Positions 61,351 to 64,000 of a DNA stretch of 64,000 nucleotides are shown one piece after another (the stretch's first letter is position 1; every line of letters begins with the position of its first letter). Position numbers and translations under genes: made by a program. The notes under the pieces are model-generated. The model ran no database searches and was not told where the DNA came from. It saw only the letters and a program-made list of their open reading frames with translations. The DNA comes from Pseudonocardia asaccharolytica DSM 44247 = NBRC 16224 (lineage in GTDB: Bacteria; Actinomycetota; Actinomycetes; Mycobacteriales; Pseudonocardiaceae): assembly GCF_000423625.1 (NCBI RefSeq), contig NZ_AUII01000011.1:62001-126000 (forward strand), given 5' to 3'.

Positions 61351-62577
61351 GTGCGCATCGCGATGGTGTCCGAGCACGCCAGCCCGCTGACCCCGCCCGG
61401 AGGTCCCGATGCCGGCGGGCAGAACGTCCACGTCGACCATCTCGGCCGGGCGCTCGCCGACCGCGGTCACGAGGTGACGGTGTGGACCCGCAAGGACGAC
61501 CCGGGACTGCCCGACGCGGTGCCCCACGCACCGGGGGTGACCGTCCGGCACGTCGCGGCCGGCCCGGCCCGGCCCGTGCCGAAGGACCAGCTGGTGCCCC
61601 ACCTGCCGGAGTTCGCCCGGACCCTGCGCAGGGCGTGGACCACCGACCCGCCGGATGTGGTGCACGCGCACTTCTGGATGTCCGGGCTGGTGGCGCTCTC
61701 CGCGGCCGAGGACCGTGACATCCCCGTCGTCCAGACCTTCCATGCGCTGGGACATGTGAAGCGCCGCCATCAGGGGGCCGAGGATTCGAGCCCGGCGGGC
61801 CGCATCTCCGCGGAGCGCGTCATCGCGACTCGCGCCGACCGCGTGCTCGCCACCTGCACCGACGAGATGTTCGAGCTGGCCCGGCTGGGCGCGCCGCGGC
61901 GGCGGATCCGGATCATACCGTGCGGTGTGGACACGGAGATTTTCACCCCGCAGGGAACGGCCTCGCCGCGTGGTGAGCGGCCCCGGCTGCTCGCGGTCGG
62001 CAGGCTGGTTCGCCGCAAGGGAGTGGACGAGATCATCGAGGCGCTGCGCGGGGTACCCGGCGCCGAGCTGGTCGTGGCGGGTGGAGCCCCGCGCGCGACG
62101 CTCGGGTCGGACCCGGACGCCGTCCGGCTGCGGGAGCGAGCGGTCCGAGCCCGCGTGGCCGATCGCGTCGAGTTCCTGGGCACGGTCCCGCGCGCCGAGA
62201 TGCCCGCACTGCTGCGCTCGGCCGACGTCGTGGTCTGTGTGCCCTGGTACGAGCCGTTCGGGATGGTCCCGCTGGAGGCCATGGCCTGCGGCCGGGCCGT
62301 GGTGGCCGGCGCCGTGGGCGGGATGGCCGACACCGTCGTCGACCAGGTCACCGGGCTGCACGTGCCGCCCCGCCGGCCGCGGGAGCTCGCGGTGACCCTG
62401 CGTCACCTGCTGCGCAACCCGGCGATGCTGGAGGCGTTCGGAACCGCCGGGCGCGACCGGGCGCTGGCCCGCTACGACTGGAGCCGGATCGCCGCCGCCA
62501 CCGCGGACAACTACGAGCAGGTGCTGACCGCGCGCGCCGGGCAGGGCGCCCGGCAGATGGCGGAGGCCCGGCGATGA
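61351..62577 (+). CDS. Glycosyltransferase family 4
   Basis: A 408-aa GT4 enzyme. Start GTG 61351 with AAGGAG ahead. N-terminal PPGGPDAGGQNVHVDHLGRAL (acceptor/donor loop as in sucrose/trehalose-type GT4), VVHAHFWMSGLVAL, the donor region AVGRLVRRKGVDEII and the E-x7-E motif PFGMVPLEAMACGRAVV. It adds a sugar to an unknown glycan. Its stop overlaps the SIS gene in an ATGA. Confidence 0.88.
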   Translation: MRIAMVSEHASPLTPPGGPDAGGQNVHVDHLGRALADRGHEVTVWTRKDDPGLPDAVPHAPGVTVRHVAAGPARPVPKDQLVPHLPEFARTLRRAWTTDPPDVVHAHFWMSGLVALSAAEDRDIPVVQTFHALGHVKRRHQGAEDSSPAGRISAERVIATRADRVLATCTDEMFELARLGAPRRRIRIIPCGVDTEIFTPQGTASPRGERPRLLAVGRLVRRKGVDEIIEALRGVPGAELVVAGGAPRATLGSDPDAVRLRERAVRARVADRVEFLGTVPRAEMPALLRSADVVVCVPWYEPFGMVPLEAMACGRAVVAGAVGGMADTVVDQVTGLHVPPRRPRELAVTLRHLLRNPAMLEAFGTAGRDRALARYDWSRIAAATADNYEQVLTARAGQGARQMAEARR

Positions 62578-63032
62578 CCCCCACGATGAGTCCAGCCCCC
62601 GCCTCGGCGATCGCGCTGCACGCCGACACCTCCAGCCTGACGGCCATCGGCAACGACTTCGGCTTCGCGGAGGTGTATGCGCGGCAGGTGCGAGCGCACG
62701 CGCAGCCCGGCGACATCGTCCTGCTGCTGTCCACCAGTGGCCGAAGCCCCAACCTGATCGCGGCGGCGGATGCCGCCCGGCGCTGCCGGGCCGAATGCTG
62801 GGCACTGACCGGCCCGGCGCCCAATCCGCTCGCCGTGACCTGCACCGATGCGGTGTGCCTGCCGGGCGATACGGCCGCGGTGCAGGAGTCGCACCTCGCC
62901 GCGGTGCACATGATCTGCCGGGTCGTCGAGCAGGGCCTCGAACACGGCACCGCCCTGTCCGCGCAGCGCCTCCGGGCGCTCCCGCGCGCGACCCGCAGGC
63001 CCGATACCGAGCGATCCATGGAGGCCCTGTGA
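62574..63032 (+). CDS. GmhA-like SIS domain protein, N-terminally shortened
   Basis: A 152-aa SIS-fold protein. SAIALHADTSSLTAIGNDFGF, LLLLSTSGRSPNLIAAADAAR, ECWALTGPAPNPLA and QESHLAAVHMICR match the second half of sedoheptulose-7-phosphate isomerase. The usual first 60-80 residues (helices plus the Gly-rich sugar-phosphate loop, GNGGSAA type) are missing; the protein begins MTPTMSPAPAS before the homology. Activity is doubtful, since the omitted part forms part of the active site. Coupled by ATGA upstream and GTGA downstream. Confidence 0.72.
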   Translation: MTPTMSPAPASAIALHADTSSLTAIGNDFGFAEVYARQVRAHAQPGDIVLLLSTSGRSPNLIAAADAARRCRAECWALTGPAPNPLAVTCTDAVCLPGDTAAVQESHLAAVHMICRVVEQGLEHGTALSAQRLRALPRATRRPDTERSMEAL

Positions 63033-63778
63033 CCGATATCGTCGAGCGTGCGGTCAACGCCGAGGCGACCGAGACGCCGAGCCCGCGGACCGTGGGGACC
63101 GTCCTGGTCACGGGCGCCGCGTCCGGACTGGGCCGCGCGGTCGCCCGCGCGGTCGCGGCGGCGGGCGGCCACCCGCTGCTGCTCGACCGGGTAGAGCCGG
63201 ACGCCGGCCTCCCCGGCGCGGCCACCGCCGTCGCCGACCTGGCCGACGCCCCGAATGCCGAGCGCGTGGTCGCCGACCTGGCCGGGCGTGCGGGCGGGCT
63301 CGACGCGGTCGTCACCGCGGCGGGGATCGACCGCTGCGGACGGCTGGCGGACGTGCCGGCGCCGGAGTGGGAGCGGGTGGTGCGCGTCAACCTGATCGGC
63401 ACCGCCGCCGTCATCCGGACGGCGCTGCCCGCGCTGCGCGCGCGGCGCGGCCGGATCGTCACCGTCGCGTCCACCCTCGGGCTCCGTGCGCTGCCGGAGG
63501 CCAGCGCCTACTGCGCGTCGAAGTTCGGTGTCATCGGGCTCAGCCGGGCGCTCGCGGCGGAACTGACCGGGGAGGTGGGGCTGACCCTGCTGGTCCCCGG
63601 GGGGATGAGCACTGCGTTCTTCGACGGAAGGCCCGAGCAGTACCGGCCCGGCCCGGACGCGGCGCTCAACGATCCCCGCGAGGTGGCCGAGGCGGTGCTG
63701 TTCGCGCTCACCCGCCCCGAGGGCTGCGAGGTCCGCGAGATGGTGGTCTGCCCGGAGACGGAGCCGTCCTGGCCCTGA
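63029..63778 (+). CDS. Short-chain dehydrogenase/reductase of the sugar cluster
   Basis: A 249-aa SDR from GTG 63029, sharing 4 bases with the SIS gene. TGAASGLGRAVARAV, TAAGIDRCGRL, YCASKFGVIGLSRALAAEL. In related actinobacterial clusters a sugar dehydrogenase/epimerase follows the GmhA-like gene; this is likely the analogous step. Substrate unknown. Confidence 0.84.
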   Translation: MTDIVERAVNAEATETPSPRTVGTVLVTGAASGLGRAVARAVAAAGGHPLLLDRVEPDAGLPGAATAVADLADAPNAERVVADLAGRAGGLDAVVTAAGIDRCGRLADVPAPEWERVVRVNLIGTAAVIRTALPALRARRGRIVTVASTLGLRALPEASAYCASKFGVIGLSRALAAELTGEVGLTLLVPGGMSTAFFDGRPEQYRPGPDAALNDPREVAEAVLFALTRPEGCEVREMVVCPETEPSWP

Positions 63779-64000
63779 GCCTGCCACCGGTTCGCCGCGC
63801 GCACAGCGGGTAGCCGACGGTATAGAGCTGCACTGGCTGCGCGACCTCTTCGGTCACTCCGGGCCGTTCGCCACCGTGTATTCGACGCAACGCACGACAC
63901 CGAGCAACCCGAACGCCGCGATCAGCTGCGCTGGCGGGGGTTGCGCGAGGAGCTGGCCGCCCAGGGCGCCCCGGAGCCGGTGTTGCGGGCGCTGGACACG
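63779..64000 (+). pseudogene. Vms1/baeRF-type peptidyl-tRNA hydrolase-like gene, frameshifted, partial at window end
   Basis: The frame containing LHWLRDLFGHSGPFATVY (around 63824-63879) matches the N-terminus of the actinobacterial baeRF2/Rv2629-like family, but after GTGTA at about 63876-63880 the matching sequence (FDATHDTEQPERR, then LRWRGLREELAAQGAPEP) is in another frame, as if one T were missing. No ATG, GTG or ribosome site precedes the homology; an ATA stands where the usual start is expected. The 3' part lies outside the window. Confidence 0.6.

Overview
The window is high-GC DNA with many GTG starts, ATGA/GTGA start-stop overlaps, an Lsr2 nucleoid protein, a PucR regulator, a hopanoid operon and actinobacterial-type copper genes. 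It is chromosomal DNA of a high-GC actinomycete, most likely in or near Pseudonocardiaceae; the genus is an inference. No tRNA, rRNA, insertion sequence, phage gene or CRISPR array was seen.

Region by region. (1) 1-9.4 kb, nitrogen from methylated amines: a partial SoxB/MgdA-type flavoprotein faces a gmaS-mgsA-mgsB-mgsC-like operon (gamma-glutamylmethylamide synthetase plus three glutamate-synthase-like subunits) that ends with a conserved 150-aa protein of unknown function and a strong terminator. An APC permease, a class I glutamine amidotransferase and an XRE-cupin regulator follow. (2) 9.5-14.6 kb: a methanethiol oxidase/selenium-binding protein, an SDR, a type II NADH dehydrogenase-like flavoprotein and a metallo-beta-lactamase/rhodanese protein, which together suggest sulfur handling. 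(3) 14.7-24.3 kb: a class III aminotransferase, a PucR regulator, and a tight operon of an orphan molybdenum hydroxylase large subunit, PxpA, biotin carrier, biotin carboxylase, PxpB and PxpC. (4) 24.3-30.7 kb: a small protein, an SDR, an EamA transporter, an unusual glycosyltransferase-WS/DGAT fusion, a second glycosyltransferase and a VC0807-like membrane protein. (5) 30.8-39.5 kb: a translationally coupled hopanoid operon, hpnC-hpnD-hpnE-prenyl synthase-shc-(hpnG-ispH fusion)-hpnH. (6) 39.8-43.3 kb: an NDH-2, a bifunctional-nuclease-family protein, a zinc-ribbon protein, a small membrane protein and lsr2. (7) 43.4-49.1 kb: histidine degradation, hutH-hutU-hutF-hutI. (8) 49.2-59.2 kb: a copper island (multicopper oxidase, SHOCT protein, beta-propeller protein, DUF305, DUF6153-like protein, CopB ATPase with a CsoR-type operator) that grades into decayed genes: an AI-2E transporter with three frameshifts and a small gene with an internal deletion. 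(9) 59.2-64 kb: an SDR, then a surface-sugar cluster (two glycosyltransferases, an N-terminally shortened GmhA-like SIS protein, an SDR), and at the edge a broken Vms1/baeRF-like gene.

The most unusual content is the pair of gene fusions around the hopanoid operon: HpnG with IspH, and an MGDG-synthase-like glycosyltransferase with a wax-ester-synthase/DGAT acyltransferase. Next is the operon joining a lone Mo-hydroxylase subunit to what looks like a split urea-carboxylase/5-oxoprolinase machine.
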